Origin: Sceloporus undulatus
Taxonomy: Eukaryota; Chordata; Lepidosauria; Squamata; Phrynosomatidae
Assembly: GCF_019175285.1 (NCBI RefSeq)
Contig: NC_056527.1
Location: forward strand, 14,423,586-14,487,585
Length of the DNA stretch: 64,000 nucleotides
Direction: 5' to 3'
Shown: positions 1 through 12,014 of the stretch, piece after piece
How positions within the stretch are numbered: the first letter of the stretch is position 1
Layout: each line of letters begins with the position of its first letter
Notes under the pieces: generated by a model
Database searches by the model: none
What the model was told of the DNA's origin: nothing
The model's input: only the letters and a program-made list of their open reading frames with translations
Translations under genes and position numbers: made by a program

Positions 1-341
1 ATGACAAAACCACCAACAAACTAGGCAATTGTTTTTCCATGGCATAGAAATCATACTGATATTTTGGGGGTTGACTCTGTCTGTCTATAATAGTAAACTT
101 CAATCAAATCCCACCACTTTGGGTGAAACAGATGCTATGGTGGCAGTCCAAAAAGTACCACTTATCTAGGGTAGGTCCAATGAATACATTAATTGCTCCA
201 TTTGGGTCCCATTTCTGCAATATAATGGCTCCAACTCACCAGATCTATTATTCAAGCATGAATTCTCCCATTGGCAATCATGCTGATCAGCAGTGCAGGA
301 AGGAGTGAAGTTGCACTCCTGCCAGAGTTTGGAAGGTTGGT

Positions 342-558
342 TTGTTGTTATGTGCCTGCAACTTTATTCCGACTTATGGTGACCCTAAGGCGAACTGATT
401 TTCTTGGCAAGATTTCTTCAGGAAGGGTTTGCTTTTGCCTTTCTCTGAGGTTGAGAGAATGTGACTTGCCCAGTGGGTTTCCATGGCCTAGCAGGGATTT
501 GAACCCTGATCTCCAGAGTCATAATCCAATGCTCAGATCACTACACCATGCTGACTCA
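342..558 (-). mobile_element. tRNA-headed SINE with Bov-B-type tail (Sauria-SINE type)
   Basis: Antisense copy. It has a tRNA-like head near 480-558, the body segment around GTGACTTGCCCA, and the tail near 345-385. The tail matches the 3' end of the Bov-B LINEs in this window, so Bov-B is the likely mobiliser. Confidence 0.8.
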
Positions 559-595
559 CACACATTACTTTTACTTAGTGACGGTAAATGAGTTC

Positions 596-754
596 CATGG
601 CTCAGTGCTATGGAATTCTGGGAACTGTAATTTTGGGAAACATTTTGCCTCCTCTGTCAGAGAGCTCTGGTGCCCCACCAAACTACAATTCCCAGAATTC
701 CATAGCACTGACCCATAGCAGTTAAAGTGGTGTCAACCTGGTGCAGATGCAGCC
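596..754. mobile_element. hAT-like palindromic MITE, one arm shortened
   Basis: Inverted arms 596-635 and 680-754 built on GGAATTCTGGGAACTG and its complement. Same family as 33770-33930 and 40943-41152. The right arm continues through GTTAAAGTGGTGTCAA to GATGCAGCC; the left arm lacks that outer part. Confidence 0.75.
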
Positions 755-1700
755 TATGTCAGTGGGGTGGTAAGTCCATTCTGGATTTTAGTCCAAACTT
801 TAAATAAATTATCCATGGTCTTTAAATAAATTATTCACAGTCTTTATCTCCAAGAGGTACAGGTCCTTAGAAAGCTCACTTGGATTAAAGGCCACTGCCC
901 TAGAGTGGCATAGAAACCACCAGCAACCACTGCTTTTAAACGTATTGTTGATTTTGGGACCTGGCTCCCCAGTGTACAAATGTAGCATAGAATGAAAGAC
1001 TGCAATTTTTATCTTTAAAACTAATGAATGATGCTCTAATGGGTCTCAGCACCTTATCGCCTGGTACGCATTTGTGATCAGTCTAACATGAGCAATAACA
1101 AATGCCTTCTTTATTAACAGCCCTTTCACTTCAGAGAAGATAAATTCCCAGATGCCATAATCATGAGATAGGTTGATGGGGATGCTGCTCTTTTACATTG
1201 GTGATTGGCTGTTCCCTGTGGACAGATGAGAGAAGTAACACTCTTTACTGAAGAGGAGCTCCAGAGCCGAAGTTAAGGGCACTTCAAAGATGACATCTAG
1301 AGGGAAATTCCTCAGTGCCTCCTGTAACTGATAGTGCCAAGCAACAGTGCTCAAAGAATACAGGTGGGGCAAATTGTAGAAAGGCAAGAAGGTCAAGAAA
1401 AAAACAAAACAAGCCTATTTTTTGTGAAGAATAGTAGAAGCATTTAATTGCTTTCTACACAAATACATATCTTTTCTTGACCTGTACAATGCAGCTGCAA
1501 AAGTTTTCAGCAGGCCCACGCCAGTCTGTCACTGGAAGCCAATACAGATGGCTCAAGGATCTCAATTGCTTGGGACCAGACCTGGGACATCAAAAGAAAT
1601 TCTTTTTGTGCTTCACTCTAGATTAAAATTAAAGAGGATGCATAAAAGGGCTGACACATTTCAAGAAGACTGGATAATACAAGCCCTCTATTAAACCATG

Positions 1701-1933
1701 TACAGTGCGTCTGTGTTATATGCAGGCGCNNNNNNNNNNGCCTTACATGGCTTTCAGCATACACTGGAAGCTGTACCAGAAAAAAAAACCCTCAAGTAAT
1801 GCGGCACGCCCGCACCACACCTCAGGGATGAGCCCCATTATTTCTAATGGGATTCAAGCATACATGTTTTTTCCCCTTATGTGGGGGTGGGGGTTCGGAA
1901 TGGATCCCCCACGTAAGGGAAGGGTCCACTGTA
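1701..1933. mobile_element. Tigger/pogo-type MITE containing an assembly gap
   Basis: TA target duplication at both ends, with termini CAGTGCGTC and GGTCCACTG. The internal inverted segment around GGCTTTCAGCATA is shared with the copy at 55848-56047. Ten N occur at 1730-1739. Confidence 0.7.
1730..1739. other. Assembly gap (10 N)
   Basis: Ten consecutive N within a palindromic transposon. The hairpin or a collapsed repeat probably explains the gap. Confidence 0.99.
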
Positions 1934-2657
1934 GTATGATTGAAAATTGAAAATCTTGGCATAGGAAACATCTCCAAGAATGTACTGAGAGGAAAAAAAA
2001 AACCACTAATCTCTTCACTAAAGTTTGCCATGGTGTCCACACTGGACAAATTGTGAGGTTAGTGCTACCCACAATTTTAATCCAAAGAATTAGAAACCAT
2101 GTTTTGAAGTGGGCTTCTGATCCTGGTTGCTCCATTAACCAGTTTGTCTGATTTGGACAGCACCACACACTTTAAGAACTGTGAATTAGGGAAATGTTCC
2201 GGAAAGACGGCACAAAGAGAAGGAGGAGGAATGTGGTAGCATTAAATATATTTCTGGTGGTCAAATTTAGGCCAAAATTCAGTTTTTAGTCATAGCTAGC
2301 TTAGAGCACTGAAATAATGGGAATTTCTAGGCCAATGTCTATGTAAGTTCGTTTGATTCAGTGGGTCTAATCTAAATGGAACTAACATTGATTTAGGTCT
2401 ATGGTTTGGATACATCAGGATTTTCACAGACTTGGTGGAGGATTTGTACCATTGTCAGTGGCAATAGTGTGTGTGTGATTGTGCATTGATGAACATATTA
2501 CAGCATGGGAACACTGTGCTGCTGATACAGAGAGTAAAGTACTCTGAGTATTAATTTTGTCTATTATATAATTGGTCTGTTTGCAGGGAGTGCACAGAAA
2601 GGTTTATTTATATTACCCTCTTATGAATTTTCACTGCACTGTCAGTGTTCTACAAAC

Positions 2658-2695
2658 AGACACACACATACACATACACACACACACAAACACCA
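2658..2695. repeat. CA-rich microsatellite
   Basis: Imperfect CACA/CATACA run. Confidence 0.9.
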
Positions 2696-3389
2696 CAATA
2701 GAAATTGCTTTGATAGACCTCATTGATGAAAGGAGAAAACAAGGGAGGGTGCATTGTATTTTGAAGACAACTTGAGGGTGAAGTTGCAGACAGTGAAATA
2801 AGAGTGCACATGGGCAGCTCATACCATTGCGCCTTGCAGTGTGATGACTGCCTGGCAACAGGGAAATAACACGAGGAAGCAAAAGGAGCTCAAGCAATTA
2901 AGAGTAACAGCAGTGAAGGAGATGTTCATATCTGTGGCTGTGTCAGCATAGCACCAGATTTTAAGGTGCTAACATTCTTGGGGGACATGAACAGAAATCA
3001 GAACGTGAAAAAGTCATTTCTGGAGTAAAGTTCCCAGCATCCCTAAGCCAGCAAGGTCACTGGCCAATATAGCTGCAGGAACCTGGGACCTCAAATCCAT
3101 GTAAGTAAATTTCCCAAGCTCTGCTGAAGTTGCTTGGAGTCTTCCATGAGTGTGATGCTGCCCTTTCAGTGTAACTATACAAACGATTCCCACTACAGTA
3201 GATTATGTTGGATTGCATTTCACTACATTGAAGTTTGATGGGGCCACTGCCTCCTCTCCTTTTCACAGGACATTGTGGATGTGGTTGAGTCAGGTGCCTC
3301 ACAAGTCAGGGATGGGGGAAAGTGTGACCCCCAAAAGCTGTTGAATTGCAGTAGTCATGACCCTTTGCTTAACATAGCCAGTGATGAGG

Positions 3390-3587
3390 AATGCTTTAAT
3401 GCAGCAGGTTGTCCATCCCAGCTCTAAGCCAACCATTATCTGGAGACCATGGTTCAAATCCTGGCTCTGTCATGGCAATGGCAAACCTCCTCTGAAAAAA
3501 TCTTCCCATGAAAACTACACGATAGGTTTCCCTTAGGGCCACCATACGCTGGAAACAACTTGAAGGCTCACAAGAACAACAACAAAC
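3390..3587 (+). mobile_element. tRNA-headed SINE with Bov-B-type tail
   Basis: Sense copy: diverged tRNA-like head, GGTTCAAATCC B-box-like segment, CAATGGCAAACCTCCTCTGA body, and a tail ending in AACAACAACAAA. A 5S-type SINE follows within 20 bp. Confidence 0.8.
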
Positions 3588-3602
3588 ATTTAAAGGCATC
3601 AA

Positions 3603-3730
3603 ATCCAGCCTGATCTTGGAAGCTAAGCAGAGTCAGACATGGTTAGTACTTGGAGGGGAGACCATCAATTAATACAGGTGTCATAGGCTATATTTTTGAG
3701 GAAGGAACTGGCAAAATCACCTCTGACTCA
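3603..3730 (+). mobile_element. 5S-rRNA-derived SINE
   Basis: Contains the 5S rRNA core (CCTGATCTTGGAAGCTAAGCAG, then GGTTAGTACTTGGA and GGGAGACC), followed by the body GAGGAAGGAACTGGCAAA. Diverged and not a functional 5S gene: it lacks the 5S ends and continues into SINE body. Confidence 0.8.
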
Positions 3731-3808
3731 AACAGTTGGAAGGGACCCTCAAGTGCCATCGAATCAAACTCCTTGCCAGTGCAGGAATGCCCTTTTCAAG
3801 GACCCCTG
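3726..3808 (-). mobile_element. CR1 LINE 3'-end fragment
   Basis: AGTTGGAAGGGACC...GTGCCATCGAATC...CCAGTGCAGGAATG is the antisense of the CR1 3' end seen better at 49960-50500. It abuts the 5S-SINE. Confidence 0.6.
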
Positions 3809-3813
3809 AGAGT

Positions 3814-3975
3814 AGGGTTGCCATAATTCTCTACTAAAAACTGGGACAAAATGTAGGACAAAATTTAGATCAAAATGCAGGACAACTGTAGGATAAAATT
3901 TAGCCCAAAATGTAGGACATTTAAGAAAAATGGAGGACATTGTCCCAGTTTATAGTAGAGAATTATGGCAACCTT
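3814..3975. mobile_element. Palindromic MITE (AGGGTTGCCATAATTC termini)
   Basis: Inverted termini of about 36 bp around a centre of repeated GGACAAAAT-type units. The termini resemble hAT-type ends, but the superfamily is not certain. Confidence 0.7.
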
Positions 3976-4390
3976 ACCTGAGAGATACTTCCAATGACAG
4001 AAGTGCCACAGCCTTCCAAGGTAGAATATTTCATTGATGAGCAGCTTTTACCATAAGCAAGTTCTTCTACATACATATCTCTACATAATATGTAGAGAGT
4101 ATATAAAACCTCTGCCTACTCAGTCTTCTACTATTCATCATAATCATAGATCTCTTCCTGATCTAATCAGTAAGGTAAGGAATATCTGTGAGGACAGGCT
4201 GTACCTAAATTCCTATGCAATGAAGGTTGCTTTGCATATTTCTTGTGCTTTACATTGGTGCTTGTAGCATCCAATTCCTGAAAACTTGTTGGCTGGGATA
4301 ACTACACCAGTGTAGGTGGTGGCACAGGCACAGAAATGAAATGGCTGTGAGGAGACAAAATAGGACATCAGCTCTGCCAAGAGAAAACTG

Positions 4391-4527
4391 CCCCTAGCAA
4401 GCTGGGTACTCATTTTAGCAACCTTTGGAAGGATGCAAGGCTGAGTGGCCCTTGGGGCCCCTGGGATCAAACTCTCAATCTTGTGGCTATAGTACAAGCA
4501 TCTAACCACTGTGCCACCAGGGCTCCC
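4391..4527 (-). mobile_element. tRNA-derived SINE, second family
   Basis: Antisense head: read on the minus strand it begins GGGAGCCCTGGTGGCACAGT and carries the promoter-like tRNA boxes. The tail segment GGGTACTCATTTTAGCAACC is shared with the fragment at 54878-55030. Confidence 0.7.
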
Positions 4528-5039
4528 TAATTATTTGAATTATGTGTGTATGTTTAAATGTTCTTTTATTGATGGAAAAAAAAAACTCCTCAATTTTATT
4601 CTGACAAATTCTTTCCCATAGAGCATACTCTAAACTCTTGGGTGTTTTACACTTTTTGAGGGAGGGGAAAAACACTGGAGATTTGAGAAGTACCATTTAA
4701 TAACTCTTCAGAGCTTGATGATATTGCAATTAGCAAGTTAATTGAAAGAGGATTTTAAAGGGTAATCAAGAACAGAGTATAGCTTCTGAGAAAGTTAATC
4801 CATATCATTGTTGGCACTGTAGTTTCATTGTCTTGTATTTATATTGCTTTTAGTTTTCTAAAATTACAATTGGACTCTTCTCTCTCTCTCTCTTGCTGTC
4901 ATCCTTTCTTCCTATCCATCTCCAGATCCATTTATATGGCTTTTAGTTTTTTTAAAATTATAGTTGGCCTCCTTTCTGTCTCTGTCTCTCCCGCTTGCTA
5001 TCATCCTTTCTTCTTACCCATCTCCAGACAAGCTTGCAA

Positions 5040-5089
5040 ACAATTGAATCTGTGAATATTAAACCTGTGAATATAGAGAGCTGACTGTA
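5040..5089. mobile_element. Terminal fragment of a Tigger-type element
   Basis: AATCTGTGAATAT...GAGAGCTGACTGTA has the form of the right end of the Tigger-type copies at 47632 and 58915. It directly abuts, and shares a TA with, the next element. Confidence 0.45.
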
Positions 5090-5454
5090 CAATGGGCCCT
5101 CCACATTTCTTGGGGTTAGGGGCACAGGACTCCTGTGACACTGGAAAAACCACAAATAACAAAACCATTTTTTAAAAACTTGAGATAACACCTCTCTAGG
5201 AATCTCTAGATCCTCCGGCACAATTCTATGGTCAACGTCTGACAGATGTTGACCATAGAGTTGAGCTGGAGGACCTACAAATGCTTAGAGAAGTGTTCTC
5301 TCTAGGAATCTCTAGGTCCTCCAGGATGACTTCTGACAGATGTTGACCATGAGTTGCATTGGAGAAACTAGATTCCTAGAGAGAAAATACGAACCAAATC
5401 CATGAATAATCAAATTAACAAAAGTCAGAGCTGAAAATGTGGAGGGCAGACATA
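5088..5454. mobile_element. Mariner/Tigger-type MITE with internal inverted duplications
   Basis: Termini GGGCCCTCCACATTT and its complement near 5433-5450. Internally, CTCTAGGAATCTCTAG and CTGACAGATGTTGACCAT each occur twice, giving extensive self-pairing. Confidence 0.7.
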
Positions 5455-5477
5455 TGCCTACTGGTTTAAGCTGTTCC

Positions 5478-5567
5478 AAAATTATTTTATTGTATGCTAC
5501 CCTAAGATCCATGGATATGAGGTAGGATATTAACATGTCTAAAACAAACAAACAAACAAATAAAAAA
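5478..5567 (+). mobile_element. LINE 3' tail (L2-like)
   Basis: Short tail of the form CTACCCTAAGATCC...GGTAGGATATTAA, then an AAAC/AAAT run, resembling the clearer L2-like tails at 40775 and 25535. Confidence 0.4.
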
Positions 5568-6367
5568 TAATATGGAAGATGGAACAAGTGTGTTGTACCA
5601 AATGATGTCCATTTCAACCAATACATTCAAATTTCAAGTAAGGAGATTCCAACTAAACACTAGGTACAAAATTCCTGAGAGTACAATAGTAAGAACTGTT
5701 AAAAACAAAAAATATGACCACAGAAAAGGTACACAAATTCAACCTGGACAATGAGGAAAAAGAAATAGCAAAAGAGTTCTCATAACTGGGATCAAACTAT
5801 CAGAATGGGGACTGCAGTCAAGAAATCATACGAAGACTAAGAATGGGGAGGACAGCTCTAAAAGAACTATCAAAGATCCTAAAATGTAAAGATATATAAC
5901 TGAGCATAAAAGTTAGAATCGTACAAACCAGTGTATTCCCTATTACCATGTATGGATGTGAGAGCTGGATGGTTAAGAAAGAAGACAGGAAGAAAATCCA
6001 TTCATTTGAGATGTGGTACAAGAGAAGAGTGCTAAGGATCCCATGGACAGCCAAAAGGACAAACAAATGGGTCCTAGAGCAGATCAAGCCAGAAACCTCC
6101 CTGGAAGCCAAGATGACCAAACTGAGGCTGTCGTACCTCAGACACATCATGAGAAGGCAGGACTCATTGGAAAAGACCGTAAAGCTAGGAAAGATGGAGG
6201 GAAGCAGAAAGAGAGGAAGGCAGAATGCTAAATGGATGGAATCTATTAGGAAGGTCAGGGGCATGAATTTGCAGGACCTGAACAGAGCAGTGGAGGACAG
6301 GGAGTCTTGGAGATGTCTCATCACCATGGGTCGAGATTGACTCAAGGCTAGTTAACAACAACAACAG
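5568..6367 (+). mobile_element. Bov-B (RTE-clade) LINE, 5'-truncated 3' end
   Basis: Encodes the C-terminal part of the Bov-B ORF2 protein at 5948-6340 (MYGCESWMVKKEDRKK, HIMRRQDSLEKT, GKMEGSRKRGRQ, DRESWR), then the 3' tail GATTGACTCAAGGC and an AACAAC repeat. The upstream part is diverged. Classic squamate Bov-B. Confidence 0.92.
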
Positions 6368-6374
6368 AACTGCT

Positions 6375-6429
6375 AAACAGTGGAACGATTTCCCCAGAAC
6401 GTGATGAACCTTTTTCTTGGAGGTCTGAA

Positions 6430-6465
<36 letters not shown>

Positions 6466-6733
6466 CTTTATTTATAAAGCACTGTAAATTTACACAGCAC
6501 TGTACATACAGTCTTTTTAATTAGACGGTTCCCTGCCCTCAGGCTTACAATCTAAAAAGACACCACACAAAAGAAGGGAGTAGTGGTGGGGAAGGGGATG
6601 AGGTCCAGCAGTTCCTCTCTACCTCAGAGATTGGATGCATATTTCTCATGCCTACTTTTAGTGGTAGGTTCTTACATTAGGAAAAAGTAGGACATGCCCC
6701 TTAGGGTCCTTTCCAGTTCTGTAATTCTAGGAA
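6375..6733 (+). mobile_element. CR1 LINE 3' end, split by a later insertion
   Basis: Outer parts 6375-6429 (CAGTGGAACGATTTCCCC...TTCTTGGAGGTCT) and 6605-6733 (...CCTTTCCAGTTCTGTAATTCTAGG) are sense CR1 3'-end sequence. An ATT-repeat-tailed element sits between them. Confidence 0.65.
6430..6600 (-). mobile_element. LINE-like element with (ATT)n end, inserted in CR1
   Basis: (ATT)n at 6430-6463, then TTTATAAAGCACTGTAAAT, TTACACAGCACTGTACATAC and CCCTCAGGCTTACAATCTAA. The same sequence occurs at 53640-53925. Probably a LINE 3' end in antisense; clade unresolved. Confidence 0.6.
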
Positions 6734-7084
6734 TCCACCTTGTTTGGTGAGAAAGAGTATAGGGCTTGGAATTGTAATTTTTGAAAGGAATTTGCCTTTA
6801 CCCATTACTCTCAAGATGCAACAGGCCATACTTGTTATTGTCATCCAGGAAGGTAACTCACTGAGTTCCTCTTCACTAAGAAGTCACAGCTACCACAGAG
6901 CCACTGGAAAATATAGTATGATACTCTCTGGTTTCACCAAAAGGCTAGTCCAAATATTGCACCTTGGAAATTCAGCGTGTGTGGTGGGGAGATTTTACAA
7001 AACAAACCTTCCCAGCTGCAGCATGAGGCAGCCACTCAGGTGACTTTTCTTCCTCCCCTAAGCATTCCTCAGACTGTCAGTGCA

Positions 7085-7111
7085 TACACACACACACACA
7101 CACACACACAC
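7085..7111. repeat. CA microsatellite
   Basis: Perfect CA run. Confidence 0.95.
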
Positions 7112-7419
7112 GGAGTAATGAGTAGCAGGCAAACAAAGTCATTTCCACAGAAAAGTAGTAAATTATTGACCTAGTCATTACAAGCAAAAAAAAATTCCAT
7201 TCCAGCTTGCAAAAAATAACCAGTTACTAAAGTACTTCATTAAGAAAATGAGTTATTTCCTAGCCTAGAGCTAGGAGCACAGTGTCCGAAAAACAACACA
7301 GGTACATAAGTACATAAGTACCATTACAATAAGATTTTGGAGAAGGCTCTGATCAGCAGGAGGGCCAGCCATTGCTACTGTTTCTCCAAGACCACCAACG
7401 CATTATTGCTCTAAACCAG

Positions 7420-7720
7420 TGATTCCCAATGTTTGGTATTCTAGATGTTTTGGACGTTGAACAGTTTTGGCCAGTAGTAACAAATATATAATTCCCTGGC
7501 ACATTATGTAGTAGGGACTGCTGGTCTTCAGTGTTGGATAACCTGAGAAGCAATGGCATATAGGACTCTGAAATACTGCATATTCAGTTATGTTATGACA
7601 ATGGATGGCAACCATGACCCCTCCAGAAGTTTTAGGACAACTCCTACAACATCTCTGCATTTGTTACATTGTTTAGAGCCAATGGGAATTATAGGCAAAA
7701 AATATCCAAGATCACAACCC
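7420..7720. mobile_element. Two adjoining MITE copies of the ctccagatgttttgg family
   Basis: 7420-7545 begins TTCCCAATGTTTGGTATTC and CTAGATGTTTTGGAC. 7592-7720 carries ATGGCAACCATGACCC, CTCCAGAAGTTTTAGGAC and an inverted right half. Both are diverged relatives of the clearer copy at 59483-59610. Confidence 0.5.
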
Positions 7721-8746
7721 GCTGTGAGAGTCTGCAGTACTTGTAACATTTCAATTTACACAATTGTTCTGATACAATAGTGCCAAAGCTGATGTTGCAA
7801 AAGAAATTTCCCAGTGAGCATTAGATGAACTAGTTTTAAAATAATGAAAAAACAAAACACCAACCCATTTTAAGGACAAAAATTATTAATCCTTTGCATT
7901 AAAAAAATACCACCAACCAGAACCCTCATAATGTCTCCCCAGTGAAAATTACATCTTTATTTATAAAGTAGATGATCTACTGAAGTGTGTTGATGATGTG
8001 TACAAAATACCTAGGAAGCAGTGGCTGTTATGGGCACACGGAGGACGAACCCTGCTGCAAACAGATGGGGAGGGGGCTAAAGCAAAGCTTAGTGTTGAGA
8101 CCGACAGCAGGCTCTTAAAATTCATTTTTCCCTTGAAGTTACCATGGCTTCAGACTGCTCTTCATAGCTTTGGGGGCAGGGGGAACTAAATAAAATACAA
8201 CAATATTAAAAAGTGAGGAGGACACGGATGGACACACACACACAGCATTTTGTCCAGATGCCTTAAAAAGGGCACAAAGCTTCCTGTGCCTAAAACGGTG
8301 TTTGAGAAGCGGTAAAGTTAACAAGCTGTTTTTACACTTCTCTGCTGATGCCTGAACCCTGACCTCCAGATCCCATCAAGCCTGCTTGGTTGTCTTGGTG
8401 ACCGCCTGCTTGCCAAAAGATGAGAACAGAAAGGATGAAGGCAGACACAACATTTTAACAGTATGCACAGCAGTTTCTTCCACTGCACGGTGTTTGTGCC
8501 ATGGCAAGTTGTCATACACACAAGTCAGTCAAACTCTGGTTTGTCCATCAATGCAGTCTCTCCCATCTTCTAGCAGGCTGTCCATCATATAAAATATATT
8601 TTAGGATGGGATCTGTACATTTACACACACACCCCTTCTACCTTAACAAAAATGTGCAGAACTGACCTGGGAAGGGAGAATGTTCATTTCATGGGCGTCA
8701 GTTGTTCATGGATACTAGCAAAGAGAGGGGCCAAATTACCCTAGAG

Positions 8747-8955
8747 GTACCTGATCAAGTCTGATCTTCGAAGTCAAGCAGGCTCAGCCCTGGCTAGTAC
8801 TTGGATAGGTGACCACCATCAAATACCAGCTGCATTTCAGAGGAAGGAGCTGGCAAAGCCACCACTGGGCACTCCTTGCCTAAGATAGCCCTGTATGAAA
8901 TTGGGGTTCCTTTAAGTCAACAGGTGACTTGTAGGCACACGTGCACGCACACACA
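8747..8955 (+). mobile_element. 5S-rRNA-derived SINE
   Basis: 5S core (TGATCTTCGAAGTCAAGCAG, GGCTAGTACTTGGATAGG), then the body CAGAGGAAGGAGCTGGCAAA and a tail with CAGGTGACTTGTAGGCACAC. The best 5S-SINE copy in the window. Confidence 0.85.
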
Positions 8956-10904
8956 GACCAGCTAACAGAAGCTCAGCCCATCCTGAACAGAACAGAAAAC
9001 AACCCATCCTCAACTCATCCCTGGTCAGAAATGGTGTAACTATACTAAACAAGGGGTTTTTGCATTCAAAACACTACCACTACTTTTAAAGCCGTTGCGT
9101 TTATCCAAGAAAGTGAGTTTTAGAGTTTTAACCTTTCTTCTCAGTATGCAAAAAGGAGAGAAAGACAAAAGTGAGCAAAGAAAAGTCTATCAATTATAAT
9201 CTAGAAATGGCACTGCTTGCTCATAACTTGTCAAGTGACCTTCGACACAATAATCCCTATGCAGATTTTTATGATGGACCCAAACAAAAGGTACTTGAAA
9301 AATCAGCACTTAGAACTGCATCGTTATCCTGCAATAGCATTTCACCCCACTATACATGTGTCCTTTCAGCTTCACAATAAAAGTAATGCAGAGCACCATA
9401 ATAAAAGGCTGTTTTTTCCTTATGCACTCAAAAAATCCCGCAGTTCTGGGGCTCATTGCATTTATATTGAGAACTGTCCATTTGTTTCAGTATGAGCAGT
9501 CAATCTCACGCAGTGGTTCTTCAAAACAGGGACTCCTTGAACTGTGACATCTAGATGTCTGTCCAGCCTGTTTTAACAGTAGTCAAAGCAAAGACCATAA
9601 AAATGAGTTAACAGCCTGTTTTCGAAAAAGGGTGCCCATGTAGCTTCAGATGACATCAAAATTCAAAATGACACAATAATGTGTCATGCTGTTCTAGTAC
9701 TGAAAATAAGTACAGCTCATTCATGACAAGTCTCCCTGTGGATCTGGTCTACTTTTTGACGACTTCTCAGCAAGCTACAATTTGAAACATATATGCTTTT
9801 ATATCACATGCTGCTATATATCACAGGCTAAATGTAGCAGGAGGGCTTGCTTGACTACAGAAATGCCCGTTTTTTAAAATATTTTGACAAGAAATCGAAG
9901 AGAAAACAAATATGATACAGGTGAACCTTACAGTAAGGCATCTGCCAGAATACAGAAGGCAATATAGAAGCCCATATATTCTTGGTCTACAGGCAGAAAA
10001 TGAAGAATATGTAGTTTACAGGGGAAAAGATGCAGAGAGGAACACTTAATAAGTCACTGGTTCGCTCTTCCAATTGCCACAGGCTCTTTCATATTTGTCA
10101 TAGCCAGACTCCGATTTTGTTCCATGGTAGGAACAAAATCCTAGAGAAACGTGGAACCTCTAGCCCAGAAACCTGTATGTAAGTGGCATCTGAAAAAAGT
10201 TGTGTATTTCCAATGTCCAGAATATATATAAGCCTCTTCTCATGCCAAGGATAGACTTAATGTCAGCTCTGAATAATATACATTTACATAGCCAAAAATA
10301 CAGATCTAATGAGTCATCCATGTTTTCATCAATGGCTCTGTTGATGTTGAATCCTCTATAGCTAGCAATTTTAAACACCAATAGACAGACAAGACTGCCA
10401 GCAGCTCCCTTCTGATAAAAAGGGATTTGCACACTCCCTTTCCAGGGGGATATCTGAGTCTAACCAAAAATCTTTTCTAGTTATATGGTTCCCTCTGCTC
10501 TGTGTAGTTTTCAGTTTAATATGCAGACTCTAAGGCCTAAAGGATGAAGAAGAGTATGGAACATTTGATCTGTGATTCTCCCTCTACCCAAAGCGTTACC
10601 CAGATTTTAAATACTACTGAGTCCATGGACTGGGACGTTCAACCAAGGAAAAACAATATTCTTCTCAAATTTGGACCAGAATGGCATGTTTTACCTCTAC
10701 GCCTACCAAAATGTTTCTGATGCAAAAACATGGAATGGAGATTTCTTGGGAAATCCATTGTCCTCTGTCTACAAAGAGGATTTGGCCTCACAGTAATGGA
10801 GACATATTGGCTTGCAAATGAGGAGTCCTTGTTGATATGCACATGGACTTTACATTTCCTGCACTTTGAAAAACTACCTAATGCCACATGACAAGAGGAA
10901 GAAG

Positions 10905-11065
10905 GGCCAGCCTGCTAAAGACACCCTTCCCAAACTAAGGACAGAAATAATAAAATGCAGGCCTCTTACTAACTTCTCCAATTCTCCTCCTGTTTGGTAC
11001 ATAGCATCTTGCTTGATAAAGAAGCCAGTGGAGCTTTGAAAGCTTGCAACAAGTATATTGTGCAT

Positions 11066-11107
<42 letters not shown>

Positions 11108-11235
11108 GATTTATTTCTAGCCCACCCAATCACAAAGAATTTTGACTGGCCAACAAAGGTATCACTGTTTAGTGGATTTTTGGCTGAATTTACAAAATGG
11201 CCAACACAGCTGCCCCTGCATGTTTTCTAGTCCCT
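10905..11235. mobile_element. Interspersed repeat with inverted ends, split by (AAT)n
   Basis: Shares CTAAGGACAGAAA, TCTCCTCCTGTTTGGTA, AAGCTTGCAACAAGTATA and GGTATCACTGTTTAGTGGA with 52925-53170. The right end TGGCCAACACAGCTGCCCC is present inverted at the left end of the other copy. Possibly Penelope-like; class not settled. Confidence 0.6.
11067..11107. repeat. (AAT)n microsatellite
   Basis: About 13 AAT units followed by AGATTTATTTCTAGCCCACC, probably the tail of a very short LINE insert. Confidence 0.9.
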
Positions 11236-12014
11236 CTATACTAAAAGACAACAAAGACTGCTGTTCTATCCATGACCACACTACACTTTTCTGCCCAAAG
11301 AAAGAAAAGGAGCATCTAGACTAATGACTGGCGGTACTGCCTTAGGGCCAACAGAGATTAGAAAAAGATGCATAAACGTTTAGACTTTGGTATTAAGACA
11401 CTGTTCTGTCACTCAAAGGATCCTCAAATTCCTATCTGCAGAAGAGCCAGGAGAGAAACAGGATCTGCTTTAGGAAAAAATGTGTGCAGTAGGACAGACC
11501 ATGCATTTGGATAAATGTGGCAGTGTTCTGTTAAGACATTACTGTAATAATATCATGGAACAGGGCAGGCAATAATGGATAAAGAACGTCTAATATCTAT
11601 CAACTACAACTTAATCTCAGGGCAAGTATGGCAAATCAGTATGAGAAAGGATTGATCAAGTCATAGCGTATTTCAATCAACAACTCACACAAGAATGTAT
11701 TTTTTTAAAAATCCTAAAGAAAATCTTATTCTGACAATCTGCCCAGGAATAATTCAGAAACAGAATTTTGCTGAACAGTTCAGCCACAAAAAGGCAAACT
11801 TAATTCAGACAATTACTAGAAATAAAGGGAAGTTGTTCAGTTTTGGTGTAGCATTTATTGCTGTTAAATGGTTTGAGTTCTCTGAACCATACAGCCATAG
11901 CAAAAAGAGCTTCCCGTGTCTATTTTTGAAGCAGTAAGACTACACACAAGTGGGCGCAAAAACAAAGGAAGTGAAAAATACTGTTGTAAGAAGTTTTAAT
12001 TTAAAAAAAGAGAA

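Larger units (their letters stand above)
1..12014. other. 3' flank of LARP4B, gene-free
   Basis: No conserved coding exon recognised. Transposon copies are listed separately. The remaining stretches (760-1700, 1935-3389, 4530-5040, 6735-7420, 7720-8745, 8960-10900, 11210-12014) are AT-rich unique sequence, apart from CA runs, in which I see nothing definite. Confidence 0.7.

Noticed and set aside
4391-4527. A tRNA gene on the minus strand
   Set aside because: The tRNA-like head is diverged and continues into a SINE body; no complete cloverleaf is evident.
5818-6345. A 175-codon minus-strand frame
   Set aside because: It is the antisense shadow of the Bov-B ORF2 C-terminus encoded on the plus strand.
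8747-8860. A functional 5S rRNA gene
   Set aside because: It lacks the 5S ends, carries many changes and continues into a SINE body shared with other copies.
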